The notes beneath the pieces were generated by a model. It saw only the letters and a program-made list of their open reading frames with translations. It was not told the DNA's origin and searched no databases. From NCBI GenBank assembly GCA_965238305.1, contig CBDEHK010000001.1:2666001-2730000 (forward strand): a DNA stretch of 64,000 nt. Direction: 5' to 3'. A program made the translations under genes and the position numbers. Below, one piece after another: positions 54,501 to 62,428 of this stretch (positions are counted from its first letter, which is position 1; every line of letters starts with the position of its first letter). This stretch comes from CBDCGJ01 sp965238305 (GTDB lineage Bacteria > Pseudomonadota > Alphaproteobacteria > GCA-2731375).

Positions 54501-54739
54501 TGCTGGGTAACATCCCAATCATCGGGCGCCTGTTGACGGGTGGCGAAGTCGGCGGTGTTTTTGCCGTCACCTACCGGATCAAGGGGACCTTCGACAAGCC
54601 AGAGACGTCGGTTAGTAAACTTAGTGCCTTCGCGCCCGGATTTTTACGCAATATTATCGACAGCCTGGATGCGCCGGCAATGGACGACGAAGACGAAGAA
54701 TTGCTCAAGAATCCGGACAAAGAACGGCAGTGGCCCTAA
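51590..54739 (+). CDS. AsmA/YhdP-like DUF3971 protein
   Basis: A 1049-residue protein with one N-terminal membrane helix (AIAAGVATAITAFAAAVILFIYLL) and a long periplasmic body of repeated beta strands. The DUF3971 region (WQGWDRQLDIRLVGVVILDLNGRELARVPEMSVGLD) and the C-terminal AsmA-like part (LNSMLGNIPIIGRLLTGGEVGGVFAVTYRIKGTFDKPETSVSKLSAFAPGFLRNI) identify the group. YhdP, TamB and YdbH form hydrophobic grooves moving phospholipids to the outer membrane (family knowledge), and a like role is expected. It is convergent with tyrS, 4 nt apart. Confidence 0.9.
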   Translation: MIRTAGRAIAAGVATAITAFAAAVILFIYLLSQGPISLNFLTPHIKNVLETIDSKIDFEIDNTILSWQGWDRQLDIRLVGVVILDLNGRELARVPEMSVGLDALGLWRGEILPQSLEMFGPKIQLKRDSDESIYVGVGFGDETDSGNALFELLEDVNSNSSTNSVFDSLTEIIIHKADVKFSDAITGLQIHAPDATFQVSRLSDGVGINLSSRIEVGNIAAEVNAGLIYRGRDADIPISVAFFGVDAENALNLLGVLDNEKFALTDLIANGTVRADVTAAGVLQKIDFDVRTSAGTIQIEEYSAAPYRVDGLAAQGSLSGDFSHLELRKVKVNLPKELAIDATGSLDFADGLSGLDLTGQFYNVITDDVSKYWPGDLAPDGRKWVAQHLSKGKISDAIWSVKLTAEELDTGKYGKDFFKIDFDYQGIRVDYLPPMPILDAARGSGSLRINSYSMRIDSASHQDLKVTKGSLNISSFSRKIPQLKIAFQVDGSIPTGLTVINSEPLTLGQTLSLTPANVKGQMRTNVSLNIPLKDNIDGPDIDYVVTSKLSKASALGLVDEFDVGDADIDLTANRQGVTAKGNGLVNNLAATFSVVHKFSAKNTATTDKIVASTTLSPQQQKDFGLDLAPRVFGPIDLTATATRAGEAPFLVDVAADLQATTIELPVLQWRKKKGEPTSVRFQTVVDGQEQIKLEKLNIQAADFDVTGRLEFGEKFAFKRFQASKLKINTQDLTADVQLRENGTLVIKLGGEVLDLRQIIDELEKEGERGIKIPNIRFTSNINKILVTEDVAMHEAILSVLWQGEHLETVKAWGKVNGGPPVRIDLISKGKRRHLEVNSKAGGEVFRAMDMFHNVYAGKLHLEAEIPADPTREDPIVGYYRLEDFVVAKAATLGEVLHRGKFIEFVDELSGDGITFTRMEIPFTYAEDRLRIDELRAVGPSFGVTLHGIVNRSSRALDLQGTIIPAYTLNSMLGNIPIIGRLLTGGEVGGVFAVTYRIKGTFDKPETSVSKLSAFAPGFLRNIIDSLDAPAMDDEDEELLKNPDKERQWP

Positions 54740-54743
54740 ATTC

Positions 54744-56000
54744 CTAACTGAGTGTGACCAGGGCATGGCGTTTTTTACCAGCGCTGAGCTTGATTTTTCC
54801 GGCGTCGTTTACGTCCGATTTTGTGACATGGCGCATTTCCTCTTCGACTTTTTCGTCGTTGATCCGGCAACCGCCACCTTTAATCAGACGCCGACCTTCA
54901 CCGTTTGACTTACACAGCCCCACATCAGTCAAGAGTTGGAAAAGGGCAACACCGTCGCCGTCCAAAAGGCCGCGCTCGACCATCACCGTTGGTAGCGCAT
55001 CGCCGCTTTGCCCTTCTTCGAAGGTGCGCCGCGCAGTATCCGCCGCTTCTATTGCGGCAGTTTCGCCATGGCACATTTTTGTTGCTTCATTGGCCAGGAT
55101 TTTTTTGGCGTCGTTTAGTTCCGCTCCTTCCAGAGCTTCCAGGCGGGCAACCTCGTCCAAGGGCAAATCGGTGAACAGGCGAAGGAAACGACCGACATCG
55201 TCATCCTCCGTATTGCGCCAATATTGCCAATAGTCATAGGGACTACGCATTTCCGGATTGAGCCAGATCGCGCCGTCGACTGTCTTCCCCATCTTGGCGC
55301 CAGATGACGTCGCGAGCAGCGGGGTGGTCAGGCCAAAGCAAGTTTTGCCGTCAACGCGTCGATTGAGTTCGACCCCATTGACGATATTACCCCACTGGTC
55401 GGAGCCGCCCATTTGCAACATGCAATCATGCCGCCGGTTGAGTTCGAGGAAATCATAAGCCTGCAGAATCATGTAGTTGAATTCGAGAAACGAGAGAGAT
55501 TGCTCGCGCTCCAAACGTAACTTCACGCTATCGAACGACAGCATACGATTGATCGAAAAATGCCGGCCATAGTCACGCAGGAACGGGATATACTGAAGTT
55601 GACTAAGCCAGTCATCGTTGTTGACCATGATAGCGTCAGTCGGGCCGTCGCCAAAGTCCAGAAAATTTGCGAATGCGGTTTTTATCGCATCCATGTTCTG
55701 TTGAATTTGTGTGTCATCCAATAAGGGGCGGGCGTCATCCTTGAAAGACGGATCACCCACTTTTGTAGTGCCGCCACCCATCAAGACAATAGGCTTGTGG
55801 CCAGTCTGTTGAAGTCTCCGCAGTAACATAGTTTGAATCAAGTGACCGACATGAAGGCTAGGACCAGTGCAATCGAAGCCGATATAAGCCGTGACAATCC
55901 CGTTGCTGGCTTTGTTGTCCAGCGCTTCCATATCGGTGCATTGATGGATGTAACCGCGGCTATCCATCACGTTCAGAAAGTCGGAATTGTATTTGCTCAT
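54744..56000 (-). CDS. tyrS: Tyrosyl-tRNA synthetase
   Basis: Class I synthetase charging tRNA-Tyr, 418 residues. HIGH motif variant GPSLHVGHLIQTMLLRRLQQTGH, tyrosine pocket NYMILQAYDFLELNRRHDCMLQMGGSDQWGN, and the KMSKS variant SGAKMGKTVDGAIWLNPE. The C-terminal S4-like RNA-binding domain (GEGRRLIKGGGCRINDEKVEEE) is present. A single complete copy. Confidence 0.97.
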   Translation of the reverse strand: MSKYNSDFLNVMDSRGYIHQCTDMEALDNKASNGIVTAYIGFDCTGPSLHVGHLIQTMLLRRLQQTGHKPIVLMGGGTTKVGDPSFKDDARPLLDDTQIQQNMDAIKTAFANFLDFGDGPTDAIMVNNDDWLSQLQYIPFLRDYGRHFSINRMLSFDSVKLRLEREQSLSFLEFNYMILQAYDFLELNRRHDCMLQMGGSDQWGNIVNGVELNRRVDGKTCFGLTTPLLATSSGAKMGKTVDGAIWLNPEMRSPYDYWQYWRNTEDDDVGRFLRLFTDLPLDEVARLEALEGAELNDAKKILANEATKMCHGETAAIEAADTARRTFEEGQSGDALPTVMVERGLLDGDGVALFQLLTDVGLCKSNGEGRRLIKGGGCRINDEKVEEEMRHVTKSDVNDAGKIKLSAGKKRHALVTLS

Positions 56001-56106
56001 TGCTAATTGTCTTTGTTTTTAATCTCTAGTCAATTCGAAACCCTGTTCATAAAGGGCCGCGTCATGTAACACACTTTAAGATCAAGCGGCAACGTGTTGA
56101 GGAAAT

Positions 56107-57180
56107 ATGTCAGAAGAAAACGCGATCTGGGCCTTGGGATTGATGAGCGGCACTTCAATGGATGGCGTTGACGCAGCCTTGCTGCGCACAGATGGGGAGC
56201 AGGTGTTTGAGCATGGTCCCGTGAGTGCGCTTGAATATGACGATCATACCAGAAGTTTGATCCGCAGCGTCTTAGGTGGCGTTGGCAATATTTCCGAAGC
56301 AGAAGAGGCCATAAACTATTGGCATGTCGACGCAATTGAGAAATTGCTTTCGGATACCGATATTGTGCCGGAAGTGATCGGGTTTCACGGCCAAACAATC
56401 CTCCATGAACCGGCGAAGCGAAAGACCTGGCAACTTGGCGATGGCGCCAAACTGGCCGCGCGGATCGGCATCGATGTAATCAATGATCTACGCGGCGCGG
56501 ACGTTGCCGCAGGCGGCCAGGGAGCCCCCTTTGCGCCACTTTATCATGCCGCCCTTGCAGCTGATTTCGAGACCCCATTGGCTGTGCTGAATATTGGTGG
56601 TGTGTCCAACGTCACCTGGATCGGAGATAGTCTACTCGCTTTCGATACCGGGCCCGGCAATGCCTTGATGGATGACATTGTGTTGGCGAAGACGGGTGAA
56701 AAATTCGACCGGGACGGTGTTTTAGCGGCAGCGGGAAATGTCGATAATGCACGTTTGAAGAAATGGCTGACACTACCGTTTTTCTCGGTAGCGCCGCCAA
56801 AATCTCTCGACCGAAATGATTTTGACGATTGCTCTGTGTCGGATCTGCCTTTTAACGACGGACTTGCGACCCTAGCCGCTTTTACAGTTGCGACAATTGC
56901 ACGTGCCAAGCAACATTTCCCCGGCGACGTCAATCGATGGTTGGTCACCGGTGGTGGTCGACATAATGGAAATTTGATGATGGCGCTTCGCGGAAGTCTG
57001 GGCGCGCCGGTTGACCCGGTGGAGGCAGTTGGTTGGCGCGGCGATGCTTTGGAGGCCGAGGCCTTTGCTTTCTTATCCGTTCGTAGTTTGCGCGGCTTAC
57101 CGCTAAGCGTGCCCGGCACCACCGGGGTGCCGCGCCCGACGCCCGGTGGGCGTCTTCATAGGTCGGAACGGCCCGGCTAA
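56107..57180 (+). CDS. anmK: Anhydro-N-acetylmuramic acid kinase
   Basis: Phosphorylates and opens 1,6-anhydro-MurNAc released from peptidoglycan turnover, giving MurNAc-6-phosphate. ASKHA-fold enzyme of 357 residues: LGLMSGTSMDGVDAALLRTDGE at the N-terminus, GFHGQTILHEPAKRKTWQLGDG, VLNIGGVSNVTWI, AFDTGPGNALMDD and WLVTGGGRHN. ATG follows gaggaaa. Ends one base before the convergent hydrolase. No murQ is visible. Confidence 0.95.
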   Translation: MSEENAIWALGLMSGTSMDGVDAALLRTDGEQVFEHGPVSALEYDDHTRSLIRSVLGGVGNISEAEEAINYWHVDAIEKLLSDTDIVPEVIGFHGQTILHEPAKRKTWQLGDGAKLAARIGIDVINDLRGADVAAGGQGAPFAPLYHAALAADFETPLAVLNIGGVSNVTWIGDSLLAFDTGPGNALMDDIVLAKTGEKFDRDGVLAAAGNVDNARLKKWLTLPFFSVAPPKSLDRNDFDDCSVSDLPFNDGLATLAAFTVATIARAKQHFPGDVNRWLVTGGGRHNGNLMMALRGSLGAPVDPVEAVGWRGDALEAEAFAFLSVRSLRGLPLSVPGTTGVPRPTPGGRLHRSERPG

Positions 57181-57181
57181 G

Positions 57182-57835
57182 CTAAGTGTCGCCATTCCAA
57201 GCATCGATATAATTGCCGACGTCGGTTTGAAGCTGATCCAAATGATTTTCATAAAAATGGGTGGCGCCGGCAATTCGGTGATAGTCGATCGCAATCCCGC
57301 GTTGCTGCTGTAATTTTTCTGCCAGTTTTTTGATGTCATCCTCTGGCACGATCTTGTCTTCACTGCCAGCGACCATGATACCGGAAGACGGACACGGCGC
57401 CAGGAACGTGAAATCAAGATTGTTGGCCGGTGGTGAGACCGAGATAAACGCATCGATCTCGGGTCGCCGCATCAGCAATTGCATCGATATCCAGGCCCCA
57501 AACGAATAACCTGCAACCCAACATTGACGTGCACTGGCATTGAAACTCTGCATCCAATCGAGGGCTGCCGCCGCATCCGATAACTCACCGACGCCGCCGT
57601 CAAATTCGCCTTGGCTACGCCCCACGCCTCGGAAGTTGAATCGTAGAACCGAAAAATCCCGTTCATGGAAAAGCTTGAACAGTGAATAAACCACCTTGTT
57701 ATTCATCGTCCCGCCCATTTCTGGATCCGGATGCAAAATAATAGCGACAGGTGAATCCGGCTCCGAGCCGGCTTGATATCGGCCTTGCAGGCGGCCACTC
57801 GGTCCATTGAAGATAACTTCAGGCATTATATACAC
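57182..57835 (-). CDS. Alpha/beta hydrolase
   Basis: Cytoplasmic hydrolase of 214-217 residues. The frame begins at a GTG (57835); ATG 57826, giving MPEVIFNGPSGRLQGRY, is the better conserved start. Catalytic set: Ser in VAGYSFGAWISMQ, Asp in VAGSEDKIVP, His in AGATHFYENH. An oxyanion segment LHPDPEMGGTMNNKVV follows strand one. This small serine hydrolase family is widespread in Alphaproteobacteria; substrate unknown. It lies divergent from cysE, across a 218-bp region with the IscR-like site. Confidence 0.88.
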   Translation of the reverse strand: MYIMPEVIFNGPSGRLQGRYQAGSEPDSPVAIILHPDPEMGGTMNNKVVYSLFKLFHERDFSVLRFNFRGVGRSQGEFDGGVGELSDAAAALDWMQSFNASARQCWVAGYSFGAWISMQLLMRRPEIDAFISVSPPANNLDFTFLAPCPSSGIMVAGSEDKIVPEDDIKKLAEKLQQQRGIAIDYHRIAGATHFYENHLDQLQTDVGNYIDAWNGDT

Positions 57836-57930
57836 ATTTCCTCTTGCTATACGGCTGCAACGCTGCCGTTTTTGTCTGGCATCCGGTCTATCAAATCGTG
57901 ATTGGATAAATCAATCTTTATTCATGCCAA

Positions 57931-57955
57931 ATACTTGATTAAAATACTCGGATAT
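57931..57955 (+). promoter_or_regulatory. Type 1 IscR-like operator
   Basis: A 25-base quasi-palindrome that begins ATACTTGA and ends CTCGGATAT. It agrees at 22 of 25 positions with the E. coli type 1 IscR consensus as I remember it (ATA...GACT...AGTC...TAT); mismatches at 57939, 57947 and 57952. It ends 6 nt before a TATAAT box and 98 nt before cysE. [2Fe-2S]-IscR bound here would block the promoter. Confidence 0.7.
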
Positions 57956-57961
57956 CCTAAA

Positions 57962-57967
57962 TATAAT
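57962..57967 (+). promoter_or_regulatory. -10 box of the cysE-isc operon
   Basis: Perfect TATAAT. With a 17-bp spacer the -35 is ttaaaa (57939-57944), weak and within the IscR-like site. Predicted transcription start near 57974, leaving an 80-nt leader before cysE. Confidence 0.6.
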
Positions 57968-58053
57968 TAGTAGCTAAGACGCATCGAACCAGCTGAACAG
58001 ATGTTGTCACAGACGATTTCTAGGACACATCACATATCATAGCGGTGAATATT

Positions 58054-58812
58054 ATGTTCAAGTTACTTTCGCAAGACATAAAGGCATGCATGGACCGTGA
58101 TCCGGCCGCGCGTAACGGCTGGGAAGTCGCCATTTTATATCCCGGGTTCCATGCGGTGATGATGTATCGCTTTGCCCATTGGTTGTGGCATCGTCGCCTG
58201 ATGTTTTTGGCCCGACTGATTTCGCAATTCGGTCGCTGGTTTACGGGTATCGAAATCCATCCGTCAGCGAAAATTGGTAATGGATTTTTCATTGACCATG
58301 GTCATGGTGTTGTCATTGGCGCGACCGCTGTGATTGGCGACAATGTCACCCTCTATCATGATGTCACTCTCGGTGGTGTGGCCCCATCCGTGGATTCTCA
58401 ATCGCAACGCGAAATGAAACGCCACCCAACCTTGGAAGATGATGTTATCGTCGGTTCCGGTGCCCAGATCTTGGGTCCGATCACCGTCCATCAATGCGCC
58501 CGCGTCGGGGCAAACTCGGTTGTACTTGCAGATGTGCCGCCCGAGACCACTGTGGTTGGAATTCCAGCTAGAGCAGTGGGCGCACGCAAACGCACGGAAG
58601 CAGAACTTCATGAGTTTCAAGCCTATGGCACCCGACTTGATATTACCGATCCAGTGCAGAAAGTAGCCGATGCCTTGCTGGATCGCGTGCAAGGTCTGTC
58701 GATGCGGGTTGAGGAGTTGGAGCGGCAGTTGGAACGCGCCGCGATGGCAAATCTACTTCCCGATGAAGACGAGGATGATTTTGACGATAGCGACGAGGAT
58801 TTTCGCGAGTAA
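58054..58812 (+). CDS. cysE: Serine O-acetyltransferase
   Basis: Makes O-acetyl-L-serine from serine and acetyl-CoA, the carbon skeleton for cysteine. 252 residues from ATG 58054 (a GTG at 58045 is in frame; neither has a strong ribosome site). N-terminal helices lead to the left-handed beta-helix of hexapeptide repeats: IEIHPSAKIGNGFFIDHGHGVVIGATAVIGDNVTLYHDVTLGG, with the active-site His in DHGHG. The C-terminus is long and acidic (DEDEDDFDDSDEDF) where E. coli CysE has the tail that binds CysK. It starts the gene run with iscR 43 nt downstream, which would tie cysteine supply to Fe-S need. Confidence 0.94.
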   Translation: MFKLLSQDIKACMDRDPAARNGWEVAILYPGFHAVMMYRFAHWLWHRRLMFLARLISQFGRWFTGIEIHPSAKIGNGFFIDHGHGVVIGATAVIGDNVTLYHDVTLGGVAPSVDSQSQREMKRHPTLEDDVIVGSGAQILGPITVHQCARVGANSVVLADVPPETTVVGIPARAVGARKRTEAELHEFQAYGTRLDITDPVQKVADALLDRVQGLSMRVEELERQLERAAMANLLPDEDEDDFDDSDEDFRE

Positions 58813-58855
58813 ACTACTGCATCGGACAGTGGGGAGAAATTAGGGGACCGGACGT

Positions 58856-59335
58856 ATGAAATTAACAACAAAGGCAAGATATGCCGTAATGGCGATGGTC
58901 GATTTGGCCGGGCAATCTTGCGAAAGTCCAACCACTTTGGCGGAAATATCGGAGCGCCAAGACATCTCTCTTGCTTATCTTGAACAATTATTCTGCAAAC
59001 TTCGACGAGCCAATATTGTGCGCAGTGTGCGGGGACCTGGTGGCGGTTATTGTCTGTTTCGACCCGCTGACGAGATATGTATTTGTGATATCGTAACGGC
59101 TGTGGACGAACCGATCCGGGCAGTACGCTGCGAAAGCGGTAGCAGTGTCGGCTGCGTCAAGGGATTGAAATGTCAAACCCATGATCTTTGGGCCGCACTA
59201 GATAGCCACATCCAAAATTATCTCGCATCGATAACTTTAGCTCAGGTACTTGACGGTTCATTGCCCTTGCCTTGTCAAAACCCTTCGATGCCTTTTCAGT
59301 CAATTCTTGAAAACAACCAGTTGTCCGTGAATTAA
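58856..59335 (+). CDS. iscR: IscR, [2Fe-2S]-dependent Rrf2 regulator
   Basis: Rrf2-family winged-helix regulator, 159 residues: MKLTTKARYAVMAMVDLAGQ, then ISERQDISLAYLEQLFCKLRRANIVRSVRGPGGGY. Cluster ligands are Cys92, Cys100 and Cys106 with His109; Cys92 has the same number as in E. coli, but the first gap is seven residues where E. coli has five. With the cluster bound it should repress the type 1 site upstream of cysE, giving feedback. ATG has a purine-rich aggggacc upstream; the desulfurase gene starts 11 nt after its stop. Confidence 0.94.
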   Translation: MKLTTKARYAVMAMVDLAGQSCESPTTLAEISERQDISLAYLEQLFCKLRRANIVRSVRGPGGGYCLFRPADEICICDIVTAVDEPIRAVRCESGSSVGCVKGLKCQTHDLWAALDSHIQNYLASITLAQVLDGSLPLPCQNPSMPFQSILENNQLSVN

Positions 59336-59346
59336 TCGATATCGCC

Positions 59347-60477
59347 ATGAACACATCAATCTACCTTGATTACAATGCCACCGCTCCGATCCGACAGCCG
59401 GTGATTGAGCTGATGACGGAGATAATGGGAAATGTCGGCAACCCATCTTCGATCCATCGGGCCGGACGGAAAGCGCGCGATCATGTCGATTTGGCGCGTG
59501 ATCGGATCGCCAAATTGGTCAATGCCGAGCCGGAAAACGTGATATTTACATCCTGCGGTACGGAAGCTGATAACCTGGCTTTAAAAGGCTTTGGCGATCG
59601 CCATATTATCGTCTCGTCGATCGAACATGGCGCGATTTTGGCACCGTCCGTGATATTTGATCCTGACTGCAATATTGTGCCTGTCGATAGCCAGGGATTG
59701 GTCGACATCAAGGTGCTTGAATATGCTTTGACGGCTAGCCAACGTCCGGCAACTGTCTCAATCATGCTGGCTAACAACGAAACCGGCGTCATTCAACCTG
59801 TTAAGGAAATCGCGGCCCTTGTTCATCGATTTGATGCCTTGTTGCACTGCGACGCGATCCAGGCGGCGGGAAAAATACCCTTGGATATTGAAGACATGGG
59901 TATCGATCTATTATCTTTGTCAGGGCATAAACTTGGCGGCCCGCAAGGGGTCGGCGCTTTGGTTATGCGCAGAGATATGCAAATCCGTGCGCAACTGATC
60001 GGCGGCGGGCAAGAGCGGGGCCGTCGCTCCGGCACTGAAAATGTCGCCGGCATTGCAGGCTTCGGTTTGGCGGCTGAACTGGCGCGACAGAATTTGGATC
60101 ATTATCGCGAACTTGCCGTTTTACGTGATGCGATGGAAGAGCGTGTTCTGGAAATGGCACCGGACACAATTATCTTTTCGAAACGCGTACCCAGACTCCC
60201 TAATACCAGCTGTTTGACAATGCCTAAGGCCGAAGCTGAGACGCAGTTAATGCTATTCGATCTTGACGGAATTTGCTTATCGGCAGGGTCCGCCTGTTCG
60301 TCCGGAAAGATTGCGGCCAGCCATGTGCTCGACGCGATGGACGTACCTACAGAGGTGGCAAAAACGGCCATTCGTGTCTCCCTTGGTTACGGGACAACAA
60401 AATCGGATATTGACCGCTTTGTTCAGTCCTGGCATGCCATATACCAACGTTGTGGTGGGACCGCTCACGCTGCCTGA
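59347..60477 (+). CDS. Cysteine desulfurase (IscS/NifS class)
   Basis: PLP enzyme taking sulfur from cysteine as a persulfide. 376 residues: IYLDYNATAPIRQPV, FTSCGTEADNLALKG, the PLP lysine Lys195 in SLSGHKLGGPQGVGAL, and the nucleophile Cys317 in LSAGSACSSGKI. The SSGK loop is the class I (long-loop) type that can hand sulfur to several acceptors. It lacks the IscS C-terminal tail that binds IscU, closer to NifS-like enzymes of alphaproteobacterial isc-suf clusters. Follows iscR by 11 nt. Confidence 0.94.
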   Translation: MNTSIYLDYNATAPIRQPVIELMTEIMGNVGNPSSIHRAGRKARDHVDLARDRIAKLVNAEPENVIFTSCGTEADNLALKGFGDRHIIVSSIEHGAILAPSVIFDPDCNIVPVDSQGLVDIKVLEYALTASQRPATVSIMLANNETGVIQPVKEIAALVHRFDALLHCDAIQAAGKIPLDIEDMGIDLLSLSGHKLGGPQGVGALVMRRDMQIRAQLIGGGQERGRRSGTENVAGIAGFGLAAELARQNLDHYRELAVLRDAMEERVLEMAPDTIIFSKRVPRLPNTSCLTMPKAEAETQLMLFDLDGICLSAGSACSSGKIAASHVLDAMDVPTEVAKTAIRVSLGYGTTKSDIDRFVQSWHAIYQRCGGTAHAA

Positions 60478-60507
60478 TTATCTTAAATCTAGTTTGGAGA
60501 CCTATTC

Positions 60508-60843
60508 ATGGCCAAGATGACCTTTGTCAGCGCTGATGGTAAGGAAAGAAAAGAAGTTGATGTCACGGTCGGACTGTCGATCTTGGACGTCGCCCACCGT
60601 CATGGCATCGATATCGAAGGCGCTTGCGAAGGTTGCATGGCCTGTTCGACCTGTCATGTCATTGTTGACGAAGCTTGGTTCGAAAAACTGGATCAGGCGG
60701 AAGAAGACGAAACCGATATGCTCGACATGGCTTTCGGTTTGACACCGACGTCGCGTCTAGGTTGTCAGGTTACGATAACAGAAGAGCTCGATGGTATCGT
60801 CGTACAGCTGCCCTCAGAAACCCGTAACATGCTATTTGAATAG
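60508..60843 (+). CDS. fdx: [2Fe-2S] ferredoxin, adrenodoxin type
   Basis: A 111-residue electron carrier. The cluster ligands are in GACEGCMACSTCHVIV plus RLGCQVTI: the CEGxxACSTC pattern of the isc/adrenodoxin class. The acidic segment DQAEEDETDMLDMAFG is the usual partner-docking helix. It probably feeds electrons for Fe-S cluster assembly or to P450s. It lies 30 nt after the desulfurase and 7 nt before tenA. Confidence 0.95.
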   Translation: MAKMTFVSADGKERKEVDVTVGLSILDVAHRHGIDIEGACEGCMACSTCHVIVDEAWFEKLDQAEEDETDMLDMAFGLTPTSRLGCQVTITEELDGIVVQLPSETRNMLFE

Positions 60844-60850
60844 AACACCA

Positions 60851-61546
60851 ATGTCGGTAAAAGAAATCCTCAACCGCGAGGACAGTTTGTTCGTGCGTCT
60901 GCGGCGCGAAAATGCGGAAATCTGGTGTGATTACACAGAACACAAGTTTGTCAGTGGGATCGCCGATGGTAGTCTGCCGGAAGAATGCTTCCGGCACTAT
61001 CTAGTCCAGGACTATCTCTTCCTCATCCATTTCGCCCGCGCTTATGCGTTGTCGCTCTACAAGGCTGATAATTTGGCAGACATGCGCAGTGCTGCGACAA
61101 TCATTGATGGGTTGTTGAATAATGAAATGTTGTTACATGTTAATTATTGTGCTGGCTGGGATCTCAGTGAAGCGGATATGGCGGCGGCACCGGAAAGCAC
61201 GGCAATGGTGGCATATACCCGTTATGTCCTAGAAACCGGGATGGCAGGGGACATTCTGGATCTCGTCGTCGCTCTGGCGCCCTGCGTCTTAGGTTACGGG
61301 GAAATCGGATTTCGACTTTCGGCAGATCCGAATACCAAACGTGACGGCAATCCCTACAACGATTGGATAGAGATGTATTCGAACGACGAATATCTCGATG
61401 TCCTGGACAATGCAGTAGCGCAACTAGACCGGCTGTCGGCAAGTCGTATGACTGAAGCGCGCTTTCGAAATCTTTCGAAAATATTCGGCCAAGCGACAAG
61501 GCTTGAAGTGGGGTTTTGGGACATGGGTTGGGACCAATCCACCTGA
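60851..61546 (+). CDS. tenA: TenA-family thiaminase II / aminopyrimidine aminohydrolase
   Basis: A 231-residue all-helical protein from ATG 60851 (the frame runs upstream into fdx). Landmarks: FRHYLVQDYLFLIHFARAYALSLYKAD, LVVALAPCVLGYGEIGFRL with probable nucleophile Cys145, and NPYNDWIEMYSNDEYLDVLDNAV. TenA enzymes hydrolyse 4-amino-5-aminomethyl-2-methylpyrimidine in thiamine salvage; some homologues act elsewhere. No thi genes are near and the 7-nt gap leaves no room for a TPP riboswitch. Its place at the end of an isc-type operon is unusual. Confidence 0.88.
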   Translation: MSVKEILNREDSLFVRLRRENAEIWCDYTEHKFVSGIADGSLPEECFRHYLVQDYLFLIHFARAYALSLYKADNLADMRSAATIIDGLLNNEMLLHVNYCAGWDLSEADMAAAPESTAMVAYTRYVLETGMAGDILDLVVALAPCVLGYGEIGFRLSADPNTKRDGNPYNDWIEMYSNDEYLDVLDNAVAQLDRLSASRMTEARFRNLSKIFGQATRLEVGFWDMGWDQST

Positions 61547-61555
61547 GGATTGGCA

Positions 61556-62428
61556 TTAACTCTTCTTCGCTGTCGCCTCTCGGTGCGTGATGTAGATGGT
61601 GCTGGCGAAAATGACGACAGCACCCAACCAAGTGAATATGTCGCTGATCTCACCAAAAGCAAGCCAGCCGACAATGGCGGTGGTTGGTAAGCGCAGAAAA
61701 TCGTATGGCTGTGTCGCCGACGCATCGCCATTCTTCAACGCCTGCGCAATTCCGTACATATTACCGTTAGAACAGACCGCAATAAAGAATAACCAAATAT
61801 ATTGTTCGCCCGTTGGCCACTGCCAAAATAACAGCGCCGGAATAAATGATAATGGAACCGATATCAGCGCCAGATAGAGGACCATCAGTTCCGCCGAATC
61901 CGTGCGTGCTAAAATTTTTCCGAATATTATCACGCCTGCAAACGTGAGAGCGGAGAGAATAACAAGAAAGGCGCCTTGATTGAGCAACTCGACGCCAGGG
62001 CGCAGAATAATCAAGACACCGATGAAGCCCGCTACCAAGGCGATCCATCGTCTGGGACCGGCCTGTTCTTTCAAAAACAGCATCGCGCCAATCATAGCGA
62101 ACAGCGGTGTTGTGAAACTAAGGGCGGTCGCTTCGTCCAATGGCATCATCATCACCGCCGTCAACAGAGCGACGCTGGACACAAGCAAAAAACAGGCGCG
62201 TATTATGTGCGTGCCCCACCGGTTCGTCCGCAAACCGCTAACACCCACCCGCATGATCCATGGAATGAACATCAGGAAAGCAAAGACAAAACGCCAAAAA
62301 GAGACCACAAGAATGTGCAGATCCTGCCCGATATGGCGGACCAGTCCCATCAGCAGGCCAAAAAACACCGCGCTAAAAGCCATCCAGAAAGCAATCCGAA
62401 TGACGGGCGAGGATATCATTGTAGTCAT
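61556..62428 (-). CDS. EamA/DMT-family transporter
   Basis: A 290-residue permease with ten hydrophobic segments in two EamA repeats; the first repeat includes RIAFWMAFSAVFFGLLMGLVRHIG and ends MLFLKEQAGPRRW, the second ends GWLAFGEISDIFTWLGAVVIFASTIYI. The ATG overlaps the stop of the upstream phosphodiesterase by 4 nt (ATGA), so they are translationally coupled. Substrate unknown. Confidence 0.88.
   Translation of the reverse strand: MTTMISSPVIRIAFWMAFSAVFFGLLMGLVRHIGQDLHILVVSFWRFVFAFLMFIPWIMRVGVSGLRTNRWGTHIIRACFLLVSSVALLTAVMMMPLDEATALSFTTPLFAMIGAMLFLKEQAGPRRWIALVAGFIGVLIILRPGVELLNQGAFLVILSALTFAGVIIFGKILARTDSAELMVLYLALISVPLSFIPALLFWQWPTGEQYIWLFFIAVCSNGNMYGIAQALKNGDASATQPYDFLRLPTTAIVGWLAFGEISDIFTWLGAVVIFASTIYITHREATAKKS

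Noticed and set aside
60844..60850. TPP riboswitch expected before tenA
   Set aside because: Only 7 nt separate fdx and tenA, so no riboswitch can be present there.
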